Assembly (NCBI RefSeq): GCF_030815485.1
Contig: NZ_JAUSWV010000002.1
Coordinates: 5,766,001-5,830,000, forward strand
From: Streptomyces rishiriensis
GTDB taxonomy: Bacteria; Actinomycetota; Actinomycetes; Streptomycetales; Streptomycetaceae
Reading direction: 5' to 3'
Length of the DNA: 64,000 bases
The position numbers and the translations under genes were made by a program. Each line of letters opens with the position of its first letter. Position 1 is the stretch's first letter. Shown in pieces: positions 42,327 through 51,090 of the stretch. The notes under the pieces are model-generated. The model worked only from the letters and a program-made list of their open reading frames with translations, searched no databases and was not told the origin of the DNA.

Positions 42327-44876
42327 ATGGACCCGAACACCCGGGGACCCGAGGAGTACGGCCAGGACGACGACGGCGGTACGCCGCGCCCGCGCCCGTC
42401 CAGGGACCCCCTCACTCCCGACTTCAGCCAGCACGCACCGGCCCTGGCCCGCACCGTGCGGCTCGTCGCGGGCGAACACCTGCTCACGGTCAACCCGGTC
42501 GACGGCAGCGAGATAGAACTCTGCCCGCCGGCGGGCCCCTCCCGCTCGAACGCAGCCGCGAGCGGGGGAGGGATACCGGAGCGCCCCGCCAAGCGCACCG
42601 CGGAGCAGCGTGCCGAGGCCGAGCAGGCCGCCAGGCCGCCGGTCCCCGCCGGAACCACCCGGCCCGCACAGCCGCTCCTGGGCCGCCAGGACGAACGCGA
42701 GCAACTGGTCCGCCTGCTGGCCCGCGGCCGCTCCGTACGCCTCACCGGCCCGGCGGGCTCCGGCCGCACCAGCCTTCTCGACCTCGTCGCCGAGGACTGC
42801 GAGGACCTCGCCCCCGACGGCGTGGTCCGCCTCACCGGCTTCCGCCGCACCGCGGCCGACCTCCTGCACGACCTCTTCCACGCCGTCTACGACGCCCCCC
42901 GCCACCGCCCCGGGAGCGACGACCTGAGCGGCCTGGTCCGCGAGATCGGCGCGGTCGTCGTGGTCGACGACCTCGATCTCGGCGGCGCCGCCCTCGACGA
43001 ACTCCTGGACGCGACGCCCGAGTGCGCCTTCCTGCTCGGCGCGACCCCGGACACCCCGCTGCCCTCCGCGGAGTCCGCCGTCGAGGAGGTCGTCCTCACC
43101 GGACTGGACCGCGCGGGCGGCGTCGAGGTGATCGAGCACGCCGTGGGCCGCGTCCTCACCGAGGAGGAGGCCAACTGGGCCGGCGACCTGTGGTTCGAGT
43201 CCGAGGGCCTGCCGCTCCGGTTCGTCCAGGCCGGCGCCCTGCTCTCGCAGCGCGACCGACTGCGGGCCGGCGCCGACGCGGTCGACGCCTTCGGCGTCTT
43301 CGAGGACGCCCGGCCGCTCGCCGGGTCCGTCGACGGCCTCGCCGGAGCCGGCGAGGCCGAGGAGATACCCCTGCCCTCGCTCGGTGAGGCCGCCGCTCCC
43401 GCCCCGCTGCTCGCCGCCCGTCTCAGCGCCTCCGCCCGCGCCACCCTGCGGTTCGCCGTCGCCCTGGACGGTGAGGTCCCGCACCAGGCCCACCTGCCCG
43501 CCCTGGTCGGTGACACCCACGCCGACGCGGCGCTCGGCGAACTGGCCGCCTGCGGACTCGTCTCCCCGGTCGGCGCCCGCTACCGGCTCGCCGCCGGCGT
43601 CCAGACCCAGCTCGAGGCCGCCGGATACGCCGACGACGTCGAGGCCCGCGCCCACACCGCCGCCCAGCACTACGCCTGGTGGGCCGGACACCCCTCGGTC
43701 ACACCCGAGCGGGTCTGCGCGGAGGCCGACGCCGTGCTCGCCGCTCTCACCGTGATCGTCCCCGCGACGACCCGGACCGGCGAGGACGAGGAGTCCACCG
43801 CCGTCAAGCTGGCCCGCACCGCCGCGCCCGCGTTCGCCGCGGGCCTGCACTGGAGCGCCTGGGAGAGCACCCTGCACGAGGGCGCCGAGGCCGCGCGGCT
43901 CGCCGGGGAGTCCGCCGACCGGGCCTACTTCCACCACGAACTGGGCGTGCTCGCCCTCTGCGGCGGAGACCTCGACCGGTCCCGCTCCGAGCTGGAGGCC
44001 TCCCTCGCCCTGCGCGGGGCGATCGCCGACAAGCGTGGGACCGTCGCCGGCCGCCGCGCCCTCGCGTTGGTCGCCGACCGCTCCGGGGACGTGCCCGGCC
44101 TCGCGGCGGCGACGGCCGGCGAGGAGGTGCCCGACGCCCGCCACGAGGAGTCGGCGTCCCCGCCGCGCGGCGTCCAGGCGGTGCTCCCGACCTATCCGCC
44201 GGAGGCCCGGACCGTCGTCGCCCGCCGTGAGCCCGCCGGGTCGTCGGCCCGTCACAACCGGGGCGGCCTGAAGAGCCTGGCCAAGCGCAACCTGGTCGCG
44301 GCCGGCGCGGGCGCGCTGCTCGTGGCCGTCCTCGGCACGGTCGTGACCCTCGGCGCGACCTCCAACAACGACGCCAACGACCCCTCCGACCGGGTCGGCG
44401 TCAACCCGACCGCCGGCACCGGCCTGGACGACGGGGCGCAGGACACGGACACCCCGGCCGACGACAGCGGTTCCGCCGACACGGGCGAAGCGACGAGCAG
44501 GCCGACGGACCCGGGCCCGGACGGAACGATGGGCACCTCCGACGACCCGACCCCCACGGGGGAGGCGGAGCCGTCGTCGGAGGCGAGCAGCTCACACGGG
44601 TCGGGGAGCGGTGGTTCCTCGGCCACGCCGAAGCCACCGTCGTCGGACTCGCCCTCCGGGTCCGCGTCGCCGTCGCCGTCCGGCTCCTCCAGCGGAGGCA
44701 CGGGCTCGGCGTCGCCCTCACCGTCGCCGTCCGAGTCCGTCCCCAGCAGCCCGCCTCCGACGGGCACCACGCCTCCCACCTCCAACGCGGCCAGCAGCTC
44801 GATGTCGTCCTCACCCGCGAGCTCGGTCAGTTCCGCCAGTGCCTCCGCTCCGGTCTCGCCGGACCAGGTGATCTGA
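42327..44876 (+). CDS. Large membrane-anchored ATPase-like protein of unknown role
   Basis: The product is 849 aa. Residues about 110-330 look like an STAND/AAA-type ATPase: GRQDEREQLVRLLARG, then a Walker A-like loop GPAGSGRTS, and a Walker B-like VVVVDDLDLGG. In the P-loop the usual Lys is Arg. A helical region with TPR-like composition follows (HTAAQHYAWWAGHPS, YFHHELGVLALCGGDLDRS). One membrane helix at about 654-677 (NLVAAGAGALLVAVLGTVVT) is followed by a 170-residue Ser/Thr/Pro/Gly/Asp-rich tail, predicted outside the cell. The start at ATG 42327 follows GGGGGG. Function unknown; it may be a signalling ATPase linked to the STAS gene 230 bases upstream. Confidence 0.8.
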   Translation: MDPNTRGPEEYGQDDDGGTPRPRPSRDPLTPDFSQHAPALARTVRLVAGEHLLTVNPVDGSEIELCPPAGPSRSNAAASGGGIPERPAKRTAEQRAEAEQAARPPVPAGTTRPAQPLLGRQDEREQLVRLLARGRSVRLTGPAGSGRTSLLDLVAEDCEDLAPDGVVRLTGFRRTAADLLHDLFHAVYDAPRHRPGSDDLSGLVREIGAVVVVDDLDLGGAALDELLDATPECAFLLGATPDTPLPSAESAVEEVVLTGLDRAGGVEVIEHAVGRVLTEEEANWAGDLWFESEGLPLRFVQAGALLSQRDRLRAGADAVDAFGVFEDARPLAGSVDGLAGAGEAEEIPLPSLGEAAAPAPLLAARLSASARATLRFAVALDGEVPHQAHLPALVGDTHADAALGELAACGLVSPVGARYRLAAGVQTQLEAAGYADDVEARAHTAAQHYAWWAGHPSVTPERVCAEADAVLAALTVIVPATTRTGEDEESTAVKLARTAAPAFAAGLHWSAWESTLHEGAEAARLAGESADRAYFHHELGVLALCGGDLDRSRSELEASLALRGAIADKRGTVAGRRALALVADRSGDVPGLAAATAGEEVPDARHEESASPPRGVQAVLPTYPPEARTVVARREPAGSSARHNRGGLKSLAKRNLVAAGAGALLVAVLGTVVTLGATSNNDANDPSDRVGVNPTAGTGLDDGAQDTDTPADDSGSADTGEATSRPTDPGPDGTMGTSDDPTPTGEAEPSSEASSSHGSGSGGSSATPKPPSSDSPSGSASPSPSGSSSGGTGSASPSPSPSESVPSSPPPTGTTPPTSNAASSSMSSSPASSVSSASASAPVSPDQVI

Positions 44877-44894
44877 GCCTCCGGACAGACGGAA

Positions 44895-44924
44895 GGGCCG
44901 GGTTCCTCTTCGGGAACTCGGCCC
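44895..44924. terminator. Hairpin terminator between convergent genes
   Basis: GGGCCGGGTTCC (44895-44906) pairs with GGAACTCGGCCC (44913-44924) with one mismatch and a 6-base loop. Confidence 0.75.
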
Positions 44925-44948
44925 ATTCACGTCGTACGGGTGAGTGGG

Positions 44949-45620
44949 TCAGAACAGCCGCAGCTTGTCGTCCTCGATGCCCCGCATCGCGTTGTAGTCC
45001 AGGACCTGGCAGCCGATGCCGCGGTCCGTGGCGAGTACGCGGGCCTGGGGCTTGATCTCCTGGGCGGCGAAGACTCCGCGCACCGGCGCGAGGTGCGGGT
45101 CACGGTTCAGCAGCTCGAGGTAGCGCGTGAGTTGCTCGACGCCGTCGATCTCGCCGCGCCGCTTGATCTCCACCGCGACGGTCTGCCCCTCCGCGTCCCG
45201 GCACAGGATGTCGACCGGGCCGATGGCGGTCATGTACTCCCGGCGGATGAGGGTGTAGCCCTCGCCGAGGGTCTCGATGCGGTCGGCGAGCAGTTCCTGG
45301 AGGTGTGCTTCCACGCCGTCCTTGATCAGGCCGGGATCGACGCCGAGTTCGTGCGACGAGTCGTGGAGGATCTCCTCCATCGTGATGATGAGCTTCTCTC
45401 CGCCCTTGTTGACGACGGTCCAGACGCCTTCCTCGTCGCCCGCGCCCTCCTTCAGAGTGCAGGGCGGCGACATCCAGTTCAGGGGCTTGTAGGCCCGGTC
45501 GTCCGCGTGGATCGAGACGCTGCCGTCCGCCTTCACCAGGATGAGACGGGGGGCGGAGGGCAGGTGGGCGGTGAGCCGGCCGGCGTAGTCCACGGAGCAC
45601 CGGGCGATGACGAGACGCAT
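44949..45620 (-). CDS. nucS: Endonuclease NucS (mismatch-specific, EndoMS)
   Basis: The product is 223 aa from ATG 45620. The N-terminal domain (MRLVIARCSVDYAGRLTAHL, HADDRAYKPLNWMSPPC) handles dimerisation and DNA binding. The C-terminal nuclease domain has GPVDILCRDAEGQTVAVEIK, with the D...ExK catalytic residues, and EQLTRYLELL. In actinobacteria NucS provides mismatch repair in place of MutS/MutL. A TAGCGT box 8 bases before the ATG and the lack of a ribosome site suggest a leaderless mRNA. Confidence 0.96.
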   Translation of the reverse strand: MRLVIARCSVDYAGRLTAHLPSAPRLILVKADGSVSIHADDRAYKPLNWMSPPCTLKEGAGDEEGVWTVVNKGGEKLIITMEEILHDSSHELGVDPGLIKDGVEAHLQELLADRIETLGEGYTLIRREYMTAIGPVDILCRDAEGQTVAVEIKRRGEIDGVEQLTRYLELLNRDPHLAPVRGVFAAQEIKPQARVLATDRGIGCQVLDYNAMRGIEDDKLRLF

Positions 45621-45628
45621 GGTCCGCA

Positions 45629-45634
45629 ACGCTA
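45629..45634 (-). promoter_or_regulatory. Putative -10 box for leaderless nucS
   Basis: TAGCGT on the minus strand, 8 bases before ATG 45620. Confidence 0.45.
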
Positions 45635-45929
45635 TCCGACGCCCCACCGCGCACGCGATTCGCCCGTCTGTCTCCCGTCACCGATGTCCACCGGGCCCCT
45701 CGGGGCACGCCCCTTTCGACCTGGAAAACGATCATTCGGCAGTGGCCGATTGTGTGCCTACTGGGAGTTCCCTATGTGCCCATTCTCCTGGTGCGGTCAC
45801 GGTCCGTTGCCTACCGTAGTGAACGGGAGGTCGCGATGCGTGTACTCAGCGTGTGCGGTGTTTCGGCATGCGAACTCCCTTTCCCTGTCCGGCAACCCCT
45901 GATGTCCCGGGGGTGCGAGAGGAGTACCC

Positions 45930-46322
45930 ATGTCGCTCGACGTCTCACCGGCCCTACTCGAACAGGCCGAGCGAGGCGAGGTCGACGAAGCAGAATTCGT
46001 CGACTGCGTCCGGACCTCCCTGCCTTACGCATGGGAGATGGTCAGCTCCCTGGTGGCCCAGCTGAAGGTGGACGGCGGAGACTTCGCCGACAACCAGACG
46101 CCCCCGCCGGACGAGCAGGCACGCGGGCAGTTGCTGCGCGCCCTCGCGAGCGACGCCATACGCGGCGCGCTTCAGCGGCACTTCGGTGTGCGGCTTGCCT
46201 TCCAGAACTGCCACCGGGTGGCGGTGTTCCCGTTGGAGCCGGCTGTCGACGAGAAGCTCGTCCGCTTCACCTCGGTCCGCAGTCAGGTGCTGAACCAGTC
46301 CCCGGAATTCCGGGACTGCTGA
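45930..46322 (+). CDS. SCO5389-family protein
   Basis: The product is 130 aa: LEQAERGEVDEAEFVDCVRT, SLPYAWEMVSSLVAQLKVDG, FQNCHRVAVFPLEPAVDEKL. It is soluble, mostly helical and acidic. It resembles the conserved Streptomyces protein known only by the S. coelicolor locus name SCO5389; no function is known. GAGAGGAG precedes the ATG. It lies divergent from nucS across 300 bases containing the promoters of both. Confidence 0.82.
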   Translation: MSLDVSPALLEQAERGEVDEAEFVDCVRTSLPYAWEMVSSLVAQLKVDGGDFADNQTPPPDEQARGQLLRALASDAIRGALQRHFGVRLAFQNCHRVAVFPLEPAVDEKLVRFTSVRSQVLNQSPEFRDC

Positions 46323-46338
46323 CACGTGAGCCTGTTGC

Positions 46339-46385
46339 TTGCCGCTCCTGACGCGGGAGGTTCCATCAGAACGGGAGCGGCAAGC
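46339..46385. terminator. Hairpin terminator between convergent genes
   Basis: CTTGCCGCTCC (46339-46349) pairs perfectly with GGAGCGGCAAG (46375-46385) around a 25-base loop. Confidence 0.7.
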
Positions 46386-46405
46386 CTCGCGGCCGGCTGG
46401 GCTGT

Positions 46406-47434
46406 TCACCGGAGGTGGGGGAGCACCTCCGAGCCCAGCCGCCGTACGTTCTCCTCGGTGGCCGCCAGGTCGCCGGAACCCTCGACCAGCAGGGCGAAAC
46501 GCGAGATACCGGTCCGCTCGCTGGTCGCCGCGAGGCGGTCGGCGCACAGCCGCGGGGTGCCCACCGGGTGCAGCCCGCAGAGCAGTTCGGTGTATGCCAC
46601 CGGGTCCCGCATGGAGCGGGCCCGGCCGTCCACCGTGACGTGCGCGTCGAGCCCCTGCCTCAGCCAGCCCGGCATCGCCTTCACCAGAGTCTCCACCGCG
46701 TCCGTGCGCCGGTCCGCGATCTGGCAGACGCCCGCAGAGACATGCGCCGCGCCCCGGATCTCGTCCGCTGACCGCCCGGCCGCGCGTGCGTACTGCCGCC
46801 ACGTGGCGACCATCTCGGCCTTCTCCTCGTCCCCCACGTGCATGCCCAGGAGCATCGGCAGCCCGCGCTCGGCGGCCAGCCGTACGCTCGCCGGCGAGGT
46901 GCACGCGACGACGACCTCCGGACCCGACACGTCCGTCAGCGCCTCCGACGGCCTGGGGACGACGGGGACTTCGCGGAAGCGGAACCGCTCGCCGTCGGCC
47001 CCCACCGAGGGCTCGCGCAGCCAGCGCACCAGCAGATCGAGTGATTCCGGGAACCCCTGCTCGTACGCCTCCAGGCCCGCGCCGAACACCTCCAGGTCGA
47101 CCCACGGGCCGCCGCGCCCCACGCCCAGCGAGAAGCGGCCGCCGCTCGTCACATGCAACAGCGCGGCCTGCTCGCCCAGGGCGACGGGGTGGACGGTGGG
47201 CAGTACGCTGACGGCCGTGCCGACCCGGATGCGGCGGGTGCGGCCCAGGAGCAGGGCGGCGAGCGTGACCGCCGACGGACAGGTGCCGTACGGCACGAAG
47301 TGGTGCTCGGCCAGCCAGACCGAGTCGAGGCCCGCCTCCTCGGCCACCTCGGTCGAGCGGACCGCGCGGTGCAGCGCCTCGCCCTGACCCTGGCCGGGGA
47401 ACTGGGCTCCCAACACGAAACTTCCAACGCGCAT
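46406..47434 (-). CDS. LLM-class flavin-dependent oxidoreductase
   Basis: The product is 342 aa, the luciferase-like monooxygenase fold. DSVWLAEHHFVPYG, RIRVGTAVSVLPTVHPVALG, GRFSLGVGRGGPWVDLEVFG and FPESLDLLVRW are typical of the family, which uses F420 or FMN. The start is ATG 47434 with AGGAAAG upstream; the longer upstream frame is rejected. The substrate cannot be inferred. It is divergent from the zinc-finger gene at 47657. Confidence 0.93.
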   Translation of the reverse strand: MRVGSFVLGAQFPGQGQGEALHRAVRSTEVAEEAGLDSVWLAEHHFVPYGTCPSAVTLAALLLGRTRRIRVGTAVSVLPTVHPVALGEQAALLHVTSGGRFSLGVGRGGPWVDLEVFGAGLEAYEQGFPESLDLLVRWLREPSVGADGERFRFREVPVVPRPSEALTDVSGPEVVVACTSPASVRLAAERGLPMLLGMHVGDEEKAEMVATWRQYARAAGRSADEIRGAAHVSAGVCQIADRRTDAVETLVKAMPGWLRQGLDAHVTVDGRARSMRDPVAYTELLCGLHPVGTPRLCADRLAATSERTGISRFALLVEGSGDLAATEENVRRLGSEVLPHLR

Positions 47435-47656
47435 GGACTTTCCTGCTTCCTTGGCTCCGACACGGAGCTCCCCCACCCGGCATAACCGTCCGACACGTGC
47501 CGAGGACACGGCCTGGCGGAGAGATTTGCGGATTGTCTGGAGAATGGGACGCCGGAAGGGACGACTTGAGAGGACGGCTGCGCTACGGGTACCCGCGCGT
47601 ACGCCGCGTAGGCTGGACGCCAATCCTGCTCCCTGTATAGCCCCGTGAGGTGTCCC

Positions 47657-47989
47657 GTGTCCCCGCGTCGCAACCGCCCCAAGGGTGAGGGGTCGCCCGG
47701 CCGGAGCGCCGAGGACGACCGCGCGAGCCGTTACGGAGGCTGGCAGTCCGGGGAGAGCTGGCAGGGTGAGCAGTGGAGCGTGCGGCACGTGGCCGGCGCG
47801 AGCGCCCAGGGCAAGGCGTACCGGTGCCCCGGCTGCGATCAGCTGATCCCCGACGGCGTGCCGCACGTCGTCGTCTGGCCCGAGCACGCGGGCGTCGACG
47901 ACCGCCGGCACTGGCACAAGGCGTGCTGGAACGCGCGGGACCGCCGCACCCCAGGGGTGCGGCGGTCCCGTAACGCGCCGAAGTTCTAG
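47657..47989 (+). CDS. Small protein with a CXXC...HXXXC putative zinc finger
   Basis: The product is 110 aa from GTG 47657. An Arg/Gly/Ser-rich N-terminus is followed by YRCPGCDQLIPDGVPHVVVW, then HWHKACWNARDRR, giving a CPGC pair and an H..HKAC pair that could bind zinc in a treble-clef (HNH-like) fold. The last codons contain a perfect 12-bp hairpin (47941-47965) that may double as a terminator. Conserved in Streptomyces by my recollection; function unknown. Confidence 0.75.
   Translation: MSPRRNRPKGEGSPGRSAEDDRASRYGGWQSGESWQGEQWSVRHVAGASAQGKAYRCPGCDQLIPDGVPHVVVWPEHAGVDDRRHWHKACWNARDRRTPGVRRSRNAPKF
47941..47965 (+). terminator. Perfect 12-bp hairpin within the 3' end of the zinc-finger gene
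   Basis: CCGCCGCACCCC (47941-47952), a single A, then GGGGTGCGGCGG (47954-47965). It lies in the codons for DRRTPGVRR, 25 bases before the stop. Confidence 0.55.
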
Positions 47990-48024
47990 CCGTCAGCCGT
48001 CAGCCGTCAGCCGTCAGCCGTCAG
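47990..48024. repeat. Five tandem CCGTCAG heptamers
   Basis: CCGTCAG is repeated five times without mismatch. It starts right after the stop codon of the plus-strand gene and supplies the TGA stop of the minus-strand permease gene (48021-48023). Confidence 0.9.
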
Positions 48025-48902
48025 ACGTCGCGCTTCTCCAGCAGGGCGAAGGCGCTGCCGAGCACGACCGCGGTCACGCCGAGCGCGATCCACAGCGGGT
48101 CCCAGCCGCTCGGCCCGCTGTCGCTGAGCGTGGACGAGTAGAACACGCTCATCTGGCTCGGGATCGAGTACTCGAACAGGGCCTGGCGCAGGCCCTCCAG
48201 CGAGGACGAGAACATGAAGATCGCGATGACCAGCGGGGCCAGCAGGACGCCGATCATGATGGTGATGGCGCCGGCCGAGTGCCGGATGATCGAGCCGACG
48301 GCCAGCGAGATCAGCCCGAGCAGCGCGAGGTAGAGGGAGACTCCGAAGGTGGCCTTGAGCCACTCCGAGCCGGTCGGCTGCCGGGCGTCGCCCAGCATCC
48401 CCACGTGCACCATGGCGACGAAGCCCGTGGACACGAGGGTGACGACGAACGCGACGGCGAAGAACACGACCGCCTTCGCGGCGAGCACCCGGCCGCGGGA
48501 CGGGCAGGCCACCATCGTCGTCCGGATCATGCCGGTGCCGTACTCCGAGGCCGTGGTCAGCACGCCGAGCGTGATGATGCACATGCTGCCCAGGAGCACC
48601 CCGAAGAAGCCGAACGACAGCGCGGTGTCGCTCTCGAGGTCGCTCGGGGAGGCGTTCGCGGCGACGACGGCGCCGGCGAGCAGTCCGATGCCGACGACGA
48701 GCAGCACGAACACGCCCAGCGTCCACATCGTGGAGCGCACCGACCGGATCTTCGTCCACTCCGAGGTGACGGCGTGCCCGAGGTGCGTGCGCACGATCGG
48801 GATCGGCGAGGTGTAGGCGGGACCGGCCGCGGCGTACGCGGGGCCGGGCGCCCCCTGCCAGGCGTGCGGGGCCTGCGGCGACGGGTGCTGCGGGGTGCTC
48901 AT
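48021..48902 (-). CDS. ABC transporter permease (ABC-2 type)
   Basis: The product is 293 aa. A Pro/Ala/Gln-rich cytoplasmic N-terminus is followed by VTSEWTKIRSVRSTMWTLGV, the conserved start of this permease family, and six hydrophobic segments (VFVLLVVGIGLLAGAVVAA, FGVLLGSMCIITLGVLT, VVFFAVAFVVTLVSTGFVA, LYLALLGLISLAVGSII, ITIMIGVLLAPLVIAIFMF, LWIALGVTAVVLGSAFALL). The start overlaps the upstream ATPase gene by four bases (ATGA), so the two are translated together. The substrate is unknown. Confidence 0.92.
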   Translation of the reverse strand: MSTPQHPSPQAPHAWQGAPGPAYAAAGPAYTSPIPIVRTHLGHAVTSEWTKIRSVRSTMWTLGVFVLLVVGIGLLAGAVVAANASPSDLESDTALSFGFFGVLLGSMCIITLGVLTTASEYGTGMIRTTMVACPSRGRVLAAKAVVFFAVAFVVTLVSTGFVAMVHVGMLGDARQPTGSEWLKATFGVSLYLALLGLISLAVGSIIRHSAGAITIMIGVLLAPLVIAIFMFSSSLEGLRQALFEYSIPSQMSVFYSSTLSDSGPSGWDPLWIALGVTAVVLGSAFALLEKRDV

Positions 48903-50206
48903 CGGGCGTCCTCGGACTTGGTCGGGGCGGCGTCGGGGGCGGCGGCGGGCGCGGCCGGCGCCTTGTCGAGCGAGGCGGCCGGGGCCGGGGCGGGGGTGGC
49001 CGCCGGGGCCTGACCCGCCGGGGCGGCCGGCTGGGCCGGGGCCTGTGCGGGCGCCTGCGCGTACGGGTTGGCCACGTTCGGGCCGGGGGCCGTGCCGGGC
49101 GCCCCGGGGGCGCCGTACGCCCCGTAGGAGGCCGCCGGAGGCGCCTGGGCGGGCTGCGCGGGTGCGTATCCGGAGTGCTGCGGGGGCGGTGGGGCGTACC
49201 AGCCCGGCTGGCCCTGGCCCGGCACCGGCATGGGCATCGGCGGCTGCGCGCCGGGCGGCAACTGCTGTTGGAGGCCGGCCTTCTGATCGATGGTGGACCG
49301 GTAGTCGACGGCGCCCTGCGTCATCCGCATGTACGCCTCCTCCAGCGAGGCCTGGTGCGGCGAGAGCTCCCACAGACGTACGTCGGTGTCGTGGGCGATG
49401 TCGCTGATGCGCGGCAGCGGCAGCCCGGTCACCCGCAGCGCGCCGTCCTGCTCGGGCAGCACATGGCCGCCCGCCTCGGTGAGCGCCGAGGCCAGCTTCT
49501 CGCGCAGCTGGGGGTCGGTGTGCGGGGTGCGGACCCGGGCGAAGTCGGCGGAGTTGGCCGAGATGAAGTCCTTGACGCTCATGTCGGAGAGCAGCTGTCC
49601 CCGCCCGATCACGATCAGGTGATCGGCGGTCACCGCCATCTCGCTCATGAGATGGGAGGAGACGAACACCGTGCGTCCCTCGGCGGCCAGCGACTTCATC
49701 AGGTTGCGCACCCAGAGGATGCCCTCGGGGTCGAGGCCGTTGACCGGCTCGTCGAAGAGCAGCACCTGGGGGTCGCCGAGCAGCGCGGCCGCGATGCCGA
49801 GCCGCTGGCCCATGCCCAGGGAGAAGCCCTTGGAGCGCTTGCGCGCCACGTCCTGGAGGCCGACCACGCCGAGCACCTCGTCGACCCGCCGGGCCGGGAT
49901 GCCGGACAGCTGGGCCAGGCTCAGCAGGTGGTTGCGGGCGTGCCGGCCGCCGTGCACGGCCTTGGCGTCCAGCAGGGCACCCACCTGGCGGGCGGCGTTG
50001 GGCAGCCTCCGGTACGGGTAGCCGCCGATCGTCACCGTCCCGGAGGTCGGGTTGTCCAGGCCCAGGATCATCCGCATGGTCGTCGACTTGCCCGAGCCGT
50101 TGGGCCCGAGGAAGCCGGTGACGGCGCCGGGCCGTACCTGGAAGGAAAGGTTGTACACAGCGGTCTTGTCGCCGTAGCGCTTGGTCAGGCCGACTGCTTC
50201 GATCAT
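48899..50206 (-). CDS. ABC transporter ATP-binding protein with Pro/Gln/Ala-rich tail
   Basis: The product is 435 aa from ATG 50206 (a GTG at 50215 adds three residues). Walker A is FLGPNGSGKSTTM, the signature is FSLGMGQRLGIAAALL, and Walker B is VLLFDEPVNGLDPEG followed by the H-loop FVSSHLMSEM. A DUF4162-type segment and then about 120 residues rich in Pro, Gln, Ala and Gly form the C-terminus, much longer than its paralogue at 51090-52067. The tail is probably disordered. The DrrA-type family exports hydrophobic compounds or antibiotics. Confidence 0.93.
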   Translation of the reverse strand: MIEAVGLTKRYGDKTAVYNLSFQVRPGAVTGFLGPNGSGKSTTMRMILGLDNPTSGTVTIGGYPYRRLPNAARQVGALLDAKAVHGGRHARNHLLSLAQLSGIPARRVDEVLGVVGLQDVARKRSKGFSLGMGQRLGIAAALLGDPQVLLFDEPVNGLDPEGILWVRNLMKSLAAEGRTVFVSSHLMSEMAVTADHLIVIGRGQLLSDMSVKDFISANSADFARVRTPHTDPQLREKLASALTEAGGHVLPEQDGALRVTGLPLPRISDIAHDTDVRLWELSPHQASLEEAYMRMTQGAVDYRSTIDQKAGLQQQLPPGAQPPMPMPVPGQGQPGWYAPPPPQHSGYAPAQPAQAPPAASYGAYGAPGAPGTAPGPNVANPYAQAPAQAPAQPAAPAGQAPAATPAPAPAASLDKAPAAPAAAPDAAPTKSEDAR

Positions 50207-50316
50207 GCTCCGCACCCATCGAAAGGTTCAGGACAGCAGGGCACACGCCCCCGTAAGGGTTAGGAGGATATCGGGGCGCTGACGGTTCCGCTCAAATCAA
50301 AGCAAAGCCCAAAGCG

Positions 50317-51090
50317 TTACGCGTCGCGTTTCTTCAGCAGGAGGTAGCCGCCGGCGAGCGCGGCGAGCGCCCACAGCGCCATGATGCCGAACCCGCCCCA
50401 GGGCCCGTACGGGGTGTCGTCGTCGATCGGCGTGACCACCCGCATGATCTTGCTGCCGGCCTGGTCGGGCAGATACCGGCCGATCTTCTTCGTCGCGGAG
50501 ACGTTGCCGAGGATGTTGGAGATCAGGAAGAAGAACGGCATCAGGATGCCGAGCGACAGCATCGGCGAGCGCAGCATCGTGGCCACGCCCATCGAGAACA
50601 CCGCGATGAGCGTCATGTACAGACCGCCGCCGATGACCGCCCGCAGGACACCGTCGTCCCCGATCGACGCCCGGTGGGAGCCGAGCATGGCCTGCCCGAG
50701 GAAGAACGTGACGAAGCTGGTCGCCAGCCCCACGACCAGCGCGAGCCCGGTGGCCACCGCGATCTTGCTGAACAGGAAGGCGCCGCGCTGCGGCACGGCG
50801 GCCAGCGAGGTACGGATCATGCCGGTGCTGTACTCGTTCGACACGACCAGCACCCCGAACACGATCATCGCCAGCTGGCCCAGACTCATCCCGGCGAAGC
50901 TGATGAAGGTGGGGTCGAAGGAGAGCCGGTCGTCGCGGCTCATGTTGTCGAAGTCGTCGCCCGAGAACGCGGAGATCAGCATGCCGAGGGCGATGGTGAC
51001 CACCACCGCCAGCGAGAGCGTCCACACGGTGGAGGCCACCGACCGGATCTTGGTCCATTCGGACCGGATGACCTGGGTCGCCGCCATCAT
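50317..51090 (-). CDS. ABC transporter permease (ABC-2 type)
   Basis: The product is 257 aa. The start QVIRSEWTKIRSVASTVWTL matches the permease encoded at 48021, and there are six membrane segments (SLAVVVTIALGMLISAF, LGQLAMIVFGVLVVSNEY, IAVATGLALVVGLATSFVT and others), ending LLLKKRDA. GAGGAG precedes ATG 51090. It overlaps the stop region of the ATPase gene just upstream. It is paralogous to the other pair, so this locus is a tandem duplication. Confidence 0.92.
   Translation of the reverse strand: MMAATQVIRSEWTKIRSVASTVWTLSLAVVVTIALGMLISAFSGDDFDNMSRDDRLSFDPTFISFAGMSLGQLAMIVFGVLVVSNEYSTGMIRTSLAAVPQRGAFLFSKIAVATGLALVVGLATSFVTFFLGQAMLGSHRASIGDDGVLRAVIGGGLYMTLIAVFSMGVATMLRSPMLSLGILMPFFFLISNILGNVSATKKIGRYLPDQAGSKIMRVVTPIDDDTPYGPWGGFGIMALWALAALAGGYLLLKKRDA

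Noticed and set aside
45836..46351. Plus-strand ORF overlapping the SCO5389-family gene in another frame
   Set aside because: After its first codons it is an Arg/Pro-rich shadow of the real gene at 45930-46322.
48021..50246. A single 741-codon ABC protein spanning ATPase and permease
   Set aside because: The upstream part of that frame is out of frame with the true ATPase; the permease has its own ATG overlapping the ATPase stop.
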